From Clostridium fermenticellae (GTDB lineage Bacteria > Bacillota > Clostridia > Clostridiales > Clostridiaceae): 64,000 nucleotides of DNA. The position numbers were made by a program, and so were the translations under genes. The notes beneath the pieces are model-generated. The model was not told where the DNA came from and did no database searches. It saw nothing but the letters and a program-made list of their open reading frames with translations. The DNA is taken from the NCBI RefSeq assembly GCF_003600355.1, contig NZ_CP032416.1, positions 2,376,183 to 2,440,182 of the forward strand, given 5' to 3'. This document shows, one piece after another, positions 55,865-63,678 of this stretch. Every line of letters begins with the position of its first letter. Within the stretch, counting starts at the first letter, position 1.

Positions 55865-57283
55865 ATGTCATTTGAATCAATAAATATTTCAATTAAAAAA
55901 AGAAATTATATGATGTCGGTATTGTTACTAGGAGCATTTGTTTCTTTATTGGCAGAAACTTTTTTGAATAATGCACTGCCGACAATTATGAACACTTTTG
56001 GTGTCAATCAATCCACTGCACAATGGTTGACAACTGCCTATCTTTTGGTTGTTGGATTGATAATTCCTTTATCTGCCTGGATTTTCAATTCTTTTAGTTT
56101 AAAAACAAATTATTTAATGATGTTGGGAATTTTTTTAGCGGGCTCGCTAATTTGCTTGTTTTCACCAAATTTTTATGTATTGCTGATTGGTCGAATTATT
56201 GAAGCTGTTGCAGCTGGAGCTTTAATGCCATTTATTCAAAATGTTATTTTGTTACTATTTCCACCAGAAAAGCGAGGATTTGCTATGGGAATTACTGGCC
56301 TTGTTATTGGATTCGGTCCCGCAGTTGGTCCAACGATTTCAGGCTTAATTTTAAAATATGCAAATTGGCGGATGCTTTTTATTATTTTGAGTGTGATAAG
56401 TATAGTAACTGCCATTTTAGCTTTCTTTACTTTGAAAAATATTACCAAACCTCATCGCACAACAATTGATGGTTTATCTTTTATTGAATCACTCTTAGGA
56501 TTTGGCTTTATCCTTTATGCTTTATCAGAACTTGGAAATTCTGGACATTTGACACTATCACTTGTTGTTATATTCTTATTAGGTATTTTTATATTGTTTT
56601 TGTTTGGTAAAAGACAATTGCAGTTAGCTTCACCATTGCTTGACATTCGTATTTTTTCAAATAATAAGTTTAACTTATGTACTTTTTTAAGCATGCTAAG
56701 TAATATTGCAATGGTTGGAATTGAGTTAGTATTGCCTCTTTATCTGCAAACAACTTGTAGTGAAACAGCACTTGTCTCTGGTTTAATTATGATGCCTGGT
56801 GCAATTATAATGGGTATTTGTAATCCTATTTCCGGCATACTTTTTGATAAATTCGGTATCAAGCGTTTATCATTATTTGGTTTTTTTATTCTACTATTAG
56901 GTACATTTCCTATGCTTTTATTTAATAATCAAACAGGTTTAATTATAATTGCTTTTTGTTATGCTCTAAGAATGATAGGAATTTCATTTACAATGATGAC
57001 GACTTTTACGGCAGGTATTAATTTTATAGATTCTAATTATACTACTCATGCTAATGCAGTTTCATCAACTATTCGACAAATAGGCGGATCGTTAGGTACC
57101 GCACTGGCAATGTTGGTTGTTGCATTAGGTTCTAATTTTAAGAGTACTGTAGGAGCTAACAAAACGATTGCATTAGAAACTGGTTATCATTGGGGATTTA
57201 TTTTAATGGTTGTTATTGCATTAATTGGAATTGTTGCAGCCTTTTTTCTTCCTACTGCGGAACAAGAAAATATGGATTATTAA
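55865..57283 (+). CDS. MFS drug-efflux transporter, DHA2 (14-helix, EmrB/LmrB-like), cargo of E2
   Basis: This 472-aa protein has about 14 membrane helices. It shows LNNALPTIMNTFGVNQSTAQWLTTAYLLVVGL early and FGPAVGPTISGLILKYANWRMLF, the DHA2 antiporter signature in helix 5. Members export drugs, dyes or toxic acids with proton uptake. GAGAGGAG lies before the ATG. It is controlled presumably by the MarR protein encoded just upstream. The stop codon is directly followed by a repeat element end (57285). CGN arginine codons are frequent, unlike those of the chromosomal MFS gene at 40845. Confidence 0.92.
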   Translation: MSFESINISIKKRNYMMSVLLLGAFVSLLAETFLNNALPTIMNTFGVNQSTAQWLTTAYLLVVGLIIPLSAWIFNSFSLKTNYLMMLGIFLAGSLICLFSPNFYVLLIGRIIEAVAAGALMPFIQNVILLLFPPEKRGFAMGITGLVIGFGPAVGPTISGLILKYANWRMLFIILSVISIVTAILAFFTLKNITKPHRTTIDGLSFIESLLGFGFILYALSELGNSGHLTLSLVVIFLLGIFILFLFGKRQLQLASPLLDIRIFSNNKFNLCTFLSMLSNIAMVGIELVLPLYLQTTCSETALVSGLIMMPGAIIMGICNPISGILFDKFGIKRLSLFGFFILLLGTFPMLLFNNQTGLIIIAFCYALRMIGISFTMMTTFTAGINFIDSNYTTHANAVSSTIRQIGGSLGTALAMLVVALGSNFKSTVGANKTIALETGYHWGFILMVVIALIGIVAAFFLPTAEQENMDY

Positions 57284-57328
57284 ATGCATATATTGCGTAT
57301 TAAACATTGATCATAGATATATGGTGCT

Positions 57329-57568
57329 ATAAGGACAAACTAGGCTTATACGTAGGGATGCAATAACAAAACTCAGCACGTTAAAAAGTTTTAACAGTTC
57401 TAAGCTTGTATTTTGGAAATTTAAGCAGATTATATAAACTCGCAAAGCTCAGACATATATAATCTACTAAAATTTCTTAAAATACTTCGCTAAGAACTGT
57501 AGAAAACTTTTTAAATGTGCTTTCATTTTGTCATTGCACCCCTACGTATAAGCCTAGTTTGTCCTTAT
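57329..57568. repeat. Large hairpin C2 (240 bp)
   Basis: This is a near-copy of C1 in the same orientation, with ends ATAAGGACAAACTA and TAGTTTGTCCTTAT and apex AAACTCGCAAAGCTCAGACATATA. It is four bases shorter than C1, with small deletions in the arm near GTAGGGATGC. Confidence 0.85.
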
Positions 57569-58363
57569 AAGTTATATGCTTAATAAGTGAAATATCACCT
57601 TCAAGGGTTCTAGGACGATCGGCCCTAGTGATTCATACTATAATTACAATTTTAAACATATATTAAAGTAATTAAAAAAGTATGAATAAGATCATATTTT
57701 AAATGGTATTCGGGATTTTAAGGTTTTTCACAGTACTCCACTACGTAAGAATTTTACTTATGTTTGCAATAAATTGTTTAATGCGATATTCTATATTTTT
57801 AATTGATTTGGAATTTTATGAATGGTAATCCCCTGAATAATATAATCCCGGAGGGATATTTTAAACTTATGGGAGTTATAAAAAATAGCATATCTATTTT
57901 CATAACAGATTTAAATTTAAATGTGAGTTTTACTATATACCCGGGAAGTTAATGTCATAATAATTAAATTAGTACAGTCATTACTATAACTTAAAGAAGG
58001 AAGACTGTAAGCCTTCAAACCCGTTAGGGTGCTCTGTTCTTCTTGTGAAGGGCAGGTTATTTTAATTTTAGATATATTTAATCTTTTACCGGGAAAAATT
58101 TCGTTATTTATTATAACTTCTGTAATTTTAAAATATCCCTCCGGATTAATGTTATATATACAAGGACTACATCCGTAAAACCTTTATAAAGAGAATACAA
58201 TCATGGAAATTATAATGTAAGTTGACAAATACTATTGCAAGAAAATGAGTGAGATTATATATGATTTATATTTAAATGGAGTAGAGGACTTTTAAATCAA
58301 TATGGTTATCGCCATAAACCCTTAAAGGCGAAATTATTTTATTGAGCATTTGATTTATAATTT

Positions 58364-58607
58364 ATAAGGACAAACTTAACTCATGCTGCAGAGGTATACT
58401 TAGAAACTGAAGACACATCTAAAAAGTTTTTTACATCTCTTGGCGAAGTCTTTTAGAAAAATTTTAGTAGATTATATATGTTTGAGCAAAGCGAGTTTAT
58501 ATAATCTGCTTAAATTTTTAAAAGACAAGCTTAGAGATGTTAAAACTTTTTTAGGGTGCCGGAGTTTGTGAGTATACCTCTGCGGTGTGAGTTAAGTTTG
58601 TCCTTAT
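58364..58607. repeat. Large hairpin B2 (244 bp)
   Basis: It has the same length and plan as B1: ends ATAAGGACAAACTTAACTCA / TGAGTTAAGTTTGTCCTTAT, arms with GAGGTATAC and GTATACCTC, and apex TGTTTGAGCAAAGCGAG. The arms keep pairing despite substitutions relative to B1, for example CTCAACTCA versus CTTAACTCA with matching changes on the other side. Confidence 0.85.
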
Positions 58608-58647
58608 AGCCATATATCTACGATCAATGCTTAATACGTAATATTAT

Positions 58648-58703
58648 GCATTTTACGGACGCAGTTCTTGTATATATAACATTAAATCTCAGAGGAATAT
58701 TTT
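58648..58703 (+). repeat. Extra short repeat unit beyond the right end of E2
   Basis: TTTTACGGACGCAGTTCTTG, then TATATATAACATTAAATCTCAGAGGAATATTTTA, is a diverged copy of the unit at 23264 and 53931 and, inverted, near 58140-58190. It starts at the outer end of E2, so the small unit exists outside the larger element too. Confidence 0.7.
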
Positions 58704-58739
58704 ATGAATAATACAAATTTTATAATATTAATAATTATC

Positions 58740-59162
58740 CTATTTGTATATATCCACTAATAAACCAGTTATTTCATCAATAGTTGATGCAACATTAAGA
58801 TTGTCTTTTTGCTCATTCATAAGCATATTTGTAAGTTCCTCCAGTTTACTGTCTATAGTATCGACCGTTATAAAATACTGAGTCTGCCAAAAACTTATAT
58901 CCTTCTTAACCTTATACATATGATTTAAAACAGATTTAAGATATTCTTTTATCATACTTTTATATTGTTTTACATCACTATAACATTTAGTTATTGAAAG
59001 TCTATTGCCTTTTTTCTTTATATCATCAAACATCTCTTTTAATTGTTCTTCCGATTTTTTTTCCATTTGCGAATTAAAACTTTGAGAAAAATCTTTTTTT
59101 ACCGAGATCTTTTTTTTCTCAGAAGGCATAACTGAGGTTTTACCAATTCTAGATATCTCCAT
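58740..59162 (-). CDS. YaaR family protein (DUF327)
   Basis: This 140-aa protein matches the YaaR family: a basic disordered start (MEISRIGKTSVMPSEKKKISVKK), then a helical domain with KKKGNRLSITKCYSDVKQYKSMIKEYLKSV and YFITVDTIDSKLEELTNMLM. The function is not established; in Bacillus it is encoded near recR and tmk. Here it stands alone between element E2 and the cobalt transporter genes. ATGGAGGTAG lies before the ATG. Confidence 0.85.
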   Translation of the reverse strand: MEISRIGKTSVMPSEKKKISVKKDFSQSFNSQMEKKSEEQLKEMFDDIKKKGNRLSITKCYSDVKQYKSMIKEYLKSVLNHMYKVKKDISFWQTQYFITVDTIDSKLEELTNMLMNEQKDNLNVASTIDEITGLLVDIYK

Positions 59163-59300
59163 AAAACTACCTCCATCTCCATAAATTACGACTAATTCAC
59201 TTAATATATTTATTATATATTAACAGTATAAATGAATTAATTTATTATTTCAAAATAACTTACGATTTAAATTCAAAATTATGCTTATTTCATCAATAAC

Positions 59301-59329
59301 TTTACTTTTCTCCCATTTAATCATATAAT
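59301..59329 (+). promoter_or_regulatory. Promoter of the cbiMNQO operon
   Basis: TTTACT (59301-59306) and TATAAT (59324-59329) are 17 bases apart. They lie about 25 bases before the cobalamin aptamer. Confidence 0.7.
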
Positions 59330-59352
59330 TAATACGAATTTAATATTATGCT

Positions 59353-59524
59353 TATAGGTACTCATATTAAATAATATATGGGTTTAAATGGGAAGTCAAG
59401 TGTAATTCTTGTACGGTCCCGCCGCTGTGAAAGAGGAGTTTTTATAAAATACCACTGGAGTATTTCTTATCTCTCCGGGAAGGTTATAAAAATGTTAATT
59501 CTTAAGTCAGAATACCAGCCTATA
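59353..59524 (+). ncRNA. Cobalamin riboswitch
   Basis: Conserved pieces of the B12 element appear in order: GGGTTTAAATGGGAAGTCAAGTG, CGGTCCCGCCGCTGTGA, ACCACTGG, CTCCGGGAAGG and AAGTCAGAATACCAGCC. The closing stem is TATAGG/CCTATA. It precedes cbiM, so the cobalt transporter should be switched off when adenosylcobalamin is plentiful. An open frame across this stretch is not a gene. Confidence 0.97.
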
Positions 59525-59579
59525 ATCACACCATTAACTCTACGAACGATGGGGAGGTGATTAATTGCAGAAATTATAG

Positions 59580-59616
59580 TTCCTTATAATCGTTTTTTAT
59601 ATAAGGATTTTTTTTG
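59580..59616 (+). terminator. Riboswitch-controlled terminator before cbiM
   Basis: TCCTTATA (59581-59588) pairs with TATAAGGA (59600-59607) and is followed by eight T. It lies between the B12 aptamer and cbiM and should be its expression platform. Confidence 0.85.
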
Positions 59617-59736
59617 TACTTATTTTCAGGTATGCTCTATAATCAATTACATAATTTATATAAGTAATTTGATGTACAAGCTATTACCTGACCATTTACA
59701 TTATTAATAATTTTATAATATTGGAGGTCTTTATTT

Positions 59737-60411
59737 ATGCATATTGAAGATGGAATTTTATCACCTCAGGCATGGGGTACATGGTACGTAGTAAGTGCCT
59801 TTTTTATTGTTCCCGGAATAAAAGAAATAAAAAATAGGATTAAGGCTAACTTATACTACAAACCCTTCCTGGCTATGATGGGGGTTGCAGTATTTGTTAT
59901 TTCATGTATGCATTTTCCCGTACCTGTAACAGGTTCATGTTCTCATCCATGTGGCACCCCTCTTGCTGCTATTGTTGTCGGTCCACTTGCAACCGCTGTA
60001 ATTTCAGCCATATGCTTGTTCTTTCAAGCAATATTTTTAGGTCATGGTGGAATAACCACAATTGGTGCAAATGACTTTTCTATGGGTATAGCAGGTGGAA
60101 TCTCCGGTTATGTCTGTTGGAAGCTTCTTAGATATTTTAAAAGTCCAATTTGGTTGGCCGCGGCAGTTGCTGGATTTGTTGGTGATATAGTCACATATCT
60201 AATTGCAGCACTGGAATTAGCAATAAGTCTGCATGGAAACATACCAATACTAAAGGAATGGATGATATTTTTTGCAGGTTATGGTCCTACTCAAATTCCC
60301 CTTGCTATTGGTGAAGCAATATTTACTGCTGTAGTCTTACAAGTTATGGTAAATAGGCGCCCTGATCTAATGCCAAATGTACTCGGGAAAAAATATGAGG
60401 AGGTAAAATAA
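59737..60411 (+). CDS. cbiM: Cobalt ECF transporter substrate-binding component
   Basis: This 224-aa membrane protein starts MHIEDGILSPQAWG. The Met1-His2 start is the metal-binding end in CbiM proteins, and no cleaved signal peptide is present. CMHFPVPVTGSCSHPCGTPLAAIVVGP supplies further conserved His and Cys. About six helices follow. It binds Co(II) and hands it to the energised module encoded by cbiQ and cbiO downstream. TTGGAGG precedes the ATG. The upstream cobalamin riboswitch supports cobalt, rather than nickel, as the substrate. Confidence 0.95.
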   Translation: MHIEDGILSPQAWGTWYVVSAFFIVPGIKEIKNRIKANLYYKPFLAMMGVAVFVISCMHFPVPVTGSCSHPCGTPLAAIVVGPLATAVISAICLFFQAIFLGHGGITTIGANDFSMGIAGGISGYVCWKLLRYFKSPIWLAAAVAGFVGDIVTYLIAALELAISLHGNIPILKEWMIFFAGYGPTQIPLAIGEAIFTAVVLQVMVNRRPDLMPNVLGKKYEEVK

Positions 60412-60413
60412 TT

Positions 60414-60755
60414 ATGGAAGCAAATTCTAAAACAGATAATAAGAATGTAAAATTTATAGATAATTTTACCAAAAATATTTTAATAGTTGGCTTAATACTA
60501 TTAATTCTTATATTTATTTCTGGGAAATATATGAGCAGTCATAAAATGGAGGCTGGCGGAACTGATGATAAGGTAAACACAATGGCCTCTGATAAAATAA
60601 AGGCAGATAATCATCCATTTATAGAACTGCCTGGAGATGCAGAAGTTGGTGCCTTTTCCGTAACTAATTTTTGTGCAGGTCTTATAGTAGGACATCATTG
60701 GGAAAAGTTATTTGGCAAATCAAAATCAAGTAAAAAATCTTTAAAGGAAAACTGA
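60414..60755 (+). CDS. cbiN: CbiN-like small subunit of the cobalt transporter
   Basis: This 113-aa protein has one clear membrane helix (about 21-41) followed by an extracytoplasmic loop and a weaker hydrophobic stretch (about 83-98, VTNFCAGLIVGHHW). Size, position between cbiM and cbiQ, and layout match CbiN, but the loop (ADNHPFIELPGDAEVGAFS) is not a close match to the textbook CbiN sequences I know, so it may be a divergent form. It starts two bases after cbiM, and its ribosome binding site lies inside the end of cbiM. Confidence 0.7.
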   Translation: MEANSKTDNKNVKFIDNFTKNILIVGLILLILIFISGKYMSSHKMEAGGTDDKVNTMASDKIKADNHPFIELPGDAEVGAFSVTNFCAGLIVGHHWEKLFGKSKSSKKSLKEN

Positions 60756-60757
60756 TC

Positions 60758-61540
60758 ATGGAAATATCTCCATTTAAAAATATTTCTAATAGAAACAGTT
60801 TCTTGAATAACCTGGATGGAAGAGTAAAAACTATTTTATTCTTAACTAGTATAGTAATTACTACTTTTCTTTCTCATTGGTATTTAATAACTTTACTATG
60901 GATACTTTCACTGATAGGATACTATACATTAAATATACCATGGAAAAAGCTTTTTAAAAGATTAATTATTCCATTTGGAATAGCATGGATAGTATTTTTG
61001 AGCATGCTTTTTACTAATGGCCATACAGTTTTAACCTATATACCATTTGGAAAACATCACTTGAATATTTATGTCGAAGGAATTATGCTTGGGTGTTTAC
61101 TTTTTTTAAGAATTGTAACTGCAGTAACAATAGCATGTCTCCTATCTTTTAGTACATCTATGATTGAAATCCTAGAAACACTAAGGATATGTAAAATACC
61201 CGGTATAATTATTGATCTGGCTGATATGATGTATAGATATGTGTTTATAATTGAAGAAACCTCCCGCAGAATGCATATGGCTCAAATGAGCCGAATGGGT
61301 TATGTCGGTTCTTGGTCAAGGCGAATCGCAGATACTGGTAAAATAGCATGCTATGTTTTAATTAAATCTATCGATAAAAGTATATCTATATATAATGCAA
61401 TGCTGTCCAGAGGTTATTCTGAAGATAGTGTCGAAAACTTGAACTATTTTAATAAACATATACCAAAATTTGATCTTTTAATTAGTATACTGGCTTTAAT
61501 TTTATTACTTATTTTAGTTGTTATAAATATTGTATTATAA
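60758..61540 (+). CDS. cbiQ: Cobalt ECF transporter transmembrane protein
   Basis: This 260-aa membrane protein is the T component. It has five or so helices and the coupling segment RRMHMAQMSRMGYVGSWSRRI plus SIYNAMLSRGY, that is the two Ala-Arg-Gly-like motifs that contact the ATPase. It couples ATP hydrolysis by CbiO to CbiM. It starts two bases after cbiN with AAAGGAAAAC upstream. Confidence 0.93.
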   Translation: MEISPFKNISNRNSFLNNLDGRVKTILFLTSIVITTFLSHWYLITLLWILSLIGYYTLNIPWKKLFKRLIIPFGIAWIVFLSMLFTNGHTVLTYIPFGKHHLNIYVEGIMLGCLLFLRIVTAVTIACLLSFSTSMIEILETLRICKIPGIIIDLADMMYRYVFIIEETSRRMHMAQMSRMGYVGSWSRRIADTGKIACYVLIKSIDKSISIYNAMLSRGYSEDSVENLNYFNKHIPKFDLLISILALILLLILVVINIVL

Positions 61541-61554
61541 AGAAAGGGTTAGCT

Positions 61555-62385
61555 ATGGAACTTATAAATATAAATAAAGTTAGTTACACATATAGTGATG
61601 GAAGCCGTGCTTTAGATAATGTAAGTATGTCAATTAAAGCTGGAGAAAGAATAGCTGTAATAGGCCCGAATGGAGCTGGTAAATCCACCTTATTCCAGCT
61701 CTTTAATGGACTTTTAAAGGCAACATCCGGCAGTGTTACAATTGACGGAATGGAAATCCGTAAAAAAAATCTATCTAAGATAAGAAGTACTGTAGGTATG
61801 GTTTTTCAAGATTCAGATGATCAGCTTTTTAATTCAACTGTACGTCAGGAGATTGCTTATGGTCTAATAAACATGGGATTATCAGGTGCAAAATTAGACA
61901 AAGAAATATATTGGGCATTAGATCTTGTTGATATGAAAGATTTTATTGATAAGAGTCCACATAATTTAAGTGGAGGTCAGAAGAAAAAAATTGCACTTGC
62001 AAGCGTACTCGCAATGAAACCTAAAATTTTAGTTTTAGATGAGCCAACTGTTGCTTTGGATCCACGTGGAGTAAATAAACTTATAAAATTGCTTAATAAA
62101 ATAAATAAAGAACTTGGTATAACTCTAATTTTTGCAACTCATGATGTAGATATTGTTCCGCTGCTAGCCGATCGTATATATGTCCTAAACAGTGGAAAAA
62201 CCATACTAAGTGGATCTGCATCCGAAGTTTTCTCAAAAAAAGATATACTGAGAAAAATAAACTTACGCTTACCGAGAATAGCTCATTTGATTGAAATCCT
62301 TCAAAAAGACGGTTATTTAGATACAAACACGCTTCCATTAACTATAGGTCAAGCAAAACACCTTCTAGAAGAAAAGCTCATATAA
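61555..62385 (+). CDS. cbiO: Cobalt ECF transporter ATP-binding protein
   Basis: This 276-aa ATPase has Walker A GPNGAGKST (37-45), FQDSDDQLFNSTVRQEIAYG with the ECF Q-loop form, signature NLSGGQKKKIALA, Walker B ILVLDEPTVALD and switch His in FATHDVD. It powers cobalt import with CbiQ and CbiM. AGAAAGGG precedes the ATG. It ends the operon; a family A palindromic repeat starts four bases after the stop. Confidence 0.95.
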   Translation: MELININKVSYTYSDGSRALDNVSMSIKAGERIAVIGPNGAGKSTLFQLFNGLLKATSGSVTIDGMEIRKKNLSKIRSTVGMVFQDSDDQLFNSTVRQEIAYGLINMGLSGAKLDKEIYWALDLVDMKDFIDKSPHNLSGGQKKKIALASVLAMKPKILVLDEPTVALDPRGVNKLIKLLNKINKELGITLIFATHDVDIVPLLADRIYVLNSGKTILSGSASEVFSKKDILRKINLRLPRIAHLIEILQKDGYLDTNTLPLTIGQAKHLLEEKLI

Positions 62386-62389
62386 CTAT

Positions 62390-62734
62390 TATAGGGTTTA
62401 TAAATGAAAAGCTAATCTATCCACCGGGAGATGCTGCCAAAGGTTAAATTAACCTTTAAATTACAAAAACTATGTATGGTTAATGTATGAAAGCTTAACT
62501 TATGCGCAGGCCGGGATTTCTGAAATTAAGGCACATTAAAAAATTCTGTAGTAATGCTCGCGAAGCGTTCTTAAAAATCTTAGTGGATTATATATGTCTG
62601 AGCAAAGCGAGTTTATATAATCCACTAAGATTTTTATGAATGCAAGCTTAGACTTACTAGAAATTTTTTACGTGACGTATTTTGGAAATCCCGGCCAGAG
62701 CATAAGTTAAGCCTGGAATTACAAACTCTGTATA
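62390..62734. repeat. Palindromic repeat family A, full copy 2
   Basis: The outer ends TATAGGGTTTATAAATG and, inverted, TATACAGAGTTTGTAATTCC enclose a core (62491-62712) bounded by GCTTAACTTATGC / GCATAAGTTAAGC. The core pairs up to the apex TATGTCTGAGCAAAGCGAG. It is very similar to copy 1 (13882-14212). It fills the gap between cbiO and the convergent MBL gene, from 4 bases after one stop codon to 12 bases before the other, and may serve as a bidirectional terminator. Confidence 0.87.
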
Positions 62735-62745
62735 CAATTTCGAGT

Positions 62746-63567
62746 TTAAAATTGTATATTAACTCTTCCATTTCCTGTAGTTAAATTATGCTTACTTATA
62801 ACTATATTACCATATATATCAGTCCTAACAACCATGATTCCTCTACGTGATATCCTATTTATAACTCTCATATCCGGAGTTTCAACGCCATTTGACGTTA
62901 CGATTGCAATTTTAGGATCTATCTTTTCTAAAAACTCATTAGTAGAACTTGTATTTAGTGCATGATGTGGGACTTTAAGCACATCACATTTCTCTAATTT
63001 ATTCTTTTTTGTCATAAACCTTTCCTCTTCTTTTTCACAATCAGCTGCAAATAAATAATTTATATTATCTATTTCTCCGCATATCATAACAGAATTATTG
63101 TTTTCATTTCTACGATTCACTTTATCAGGCAATAAAAATTTCAATTTCATTCTTTTATACTTAAAAGCAGAATTTTTATCTATATATTTTATATTTATAT
63201 TTCTTTGATTGAGCTCTTTACAAATATCATCTTTAACCTCATTATAATGTTTTGGTAAAAATACATTGTTAACTTTTATATTATCAACTATTTTAATTAG
63301 TCCGCCATAGTGATCGTCGTGGTAATGGGTGAGTATTACGCCATCTATATTATCAATTTTCAATTCTTTTAAATATCTAATTATCTTATTGGTATAATAT
63401 GATGCCCCTGTATCTATAATATAATTCTTATCATCAGCTTTAATTAATATACAATCACTCTGTCCAGTGTCTAAAAAATGAACTCCATACTCACCATGTT
63501 TTGCATAAACAGTATCTCCAATGAGTATAAATAGCATAAGGAATATAAATATCTTCTTTTTCACCAT
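62746..63567 (-). CDS. Secreted metallo-beta-lactamase-fold hydrolase, ComEC C-terminal-like
   Basis: This 273-aa protein has an N-terminal signal peptide or anchor (about 4-22, KKKIFIFLMLFILIGDTVYA). A metallo-beta-lactamase domain follows: VHFLDTGQSDCILIK (29-43), zinc motif HYHDDHYGG (81-89), FAADCEKEEE and KVPHHALNTSSTNEF. It resembles the free-standing form of the ComEC C-terminal domain, where HFLDTGQSD replaces the HFIDVGQGD often seen. A nuclease or phosphodiesterase role outside the membrane is possible. TTGGAGGTAGT precedes the ATG. Confidence 0.88.
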   Translation of the reverse strand: MVKKKIFIFLMLFILIGDTVYAKHGEYGVHFLDTGQSDCILIKADDKNYIIDTGASYYTNKIIRYLKELKIDNIDGVILTHYHDDHYGGLIKIVDNIKVNNVFLPKHYNEVKDDICKELNQRNINIKYIDKNSAFKYKRMKLKFLLPDKVNRRNENNNSVMICGEIDNINYLFAADCEKEEERFMTKKNKLEKCDVLKVPHHALNTSSTNEFLEKIDPKIAIVTSNGVETPDMRVINRISRRGIMVVRTDIYGNIVISKHNLTTGNGRVNIQF

Positions 63568-63678
63568 ACTACCTCCAAATATAACTCTATTAAATATTTA
63601 ATAGTATATTTAATAAAACTTATATTTATTTTCTGTAGTATAGTTTTTTATATTCAGATAGTAATTAAAATTCGATTT

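Larger units (their letters stand above)
53199..58650. mobile_element. Composite palindromic element E2 carrying three cargo genes
   Basis: The left end at 53199 (TGCATATATTACGTATTAAG) and the right end at 58650 are inverted copies over about 39 bases, with one mismatch and one indel. They match the ends of element E1. Inside each end is a 244-bp hairpin (53242-53485 and 58364-58607). Between them lie a left fragment shared with E1 (to about 54113), three foreign-looking genes (54412-57283), a second left end at 57285 and interior DNA shared with E1. No transposase is present. It may be two elements flanking cargo, or one element with captured genes. Confidence 0.75.
57285..58650. repeat. Right repeat arm of E2; complete cargo-free element E2b
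   Basis: This 1.37-kb stretch has the element end at both sides (TGCATATATTGCGTATTAAA at 57285, inverted at 58650) and a large hairpin just inside each (57329-57568 and 58364-58607). The interior repeats E1 DNA: AAGGGTTCTAGGACGATCGGCCCTAG (57605-57631), the end of hairpin P1 (to about 57762) and an inverted block with GGATGTAGTCC and the GAACAGAGCACCC region. It therefore has the same plan as E1 and is a second complete copy in the window. No gene is seen. Confidence 0.78.

Noticed and set aside
59378-59560. A 60-codon open frame before cbiM
   Set aside because: It lies entirely across the cobalamin riboswitch, whose conserved motifs account for the sequence.
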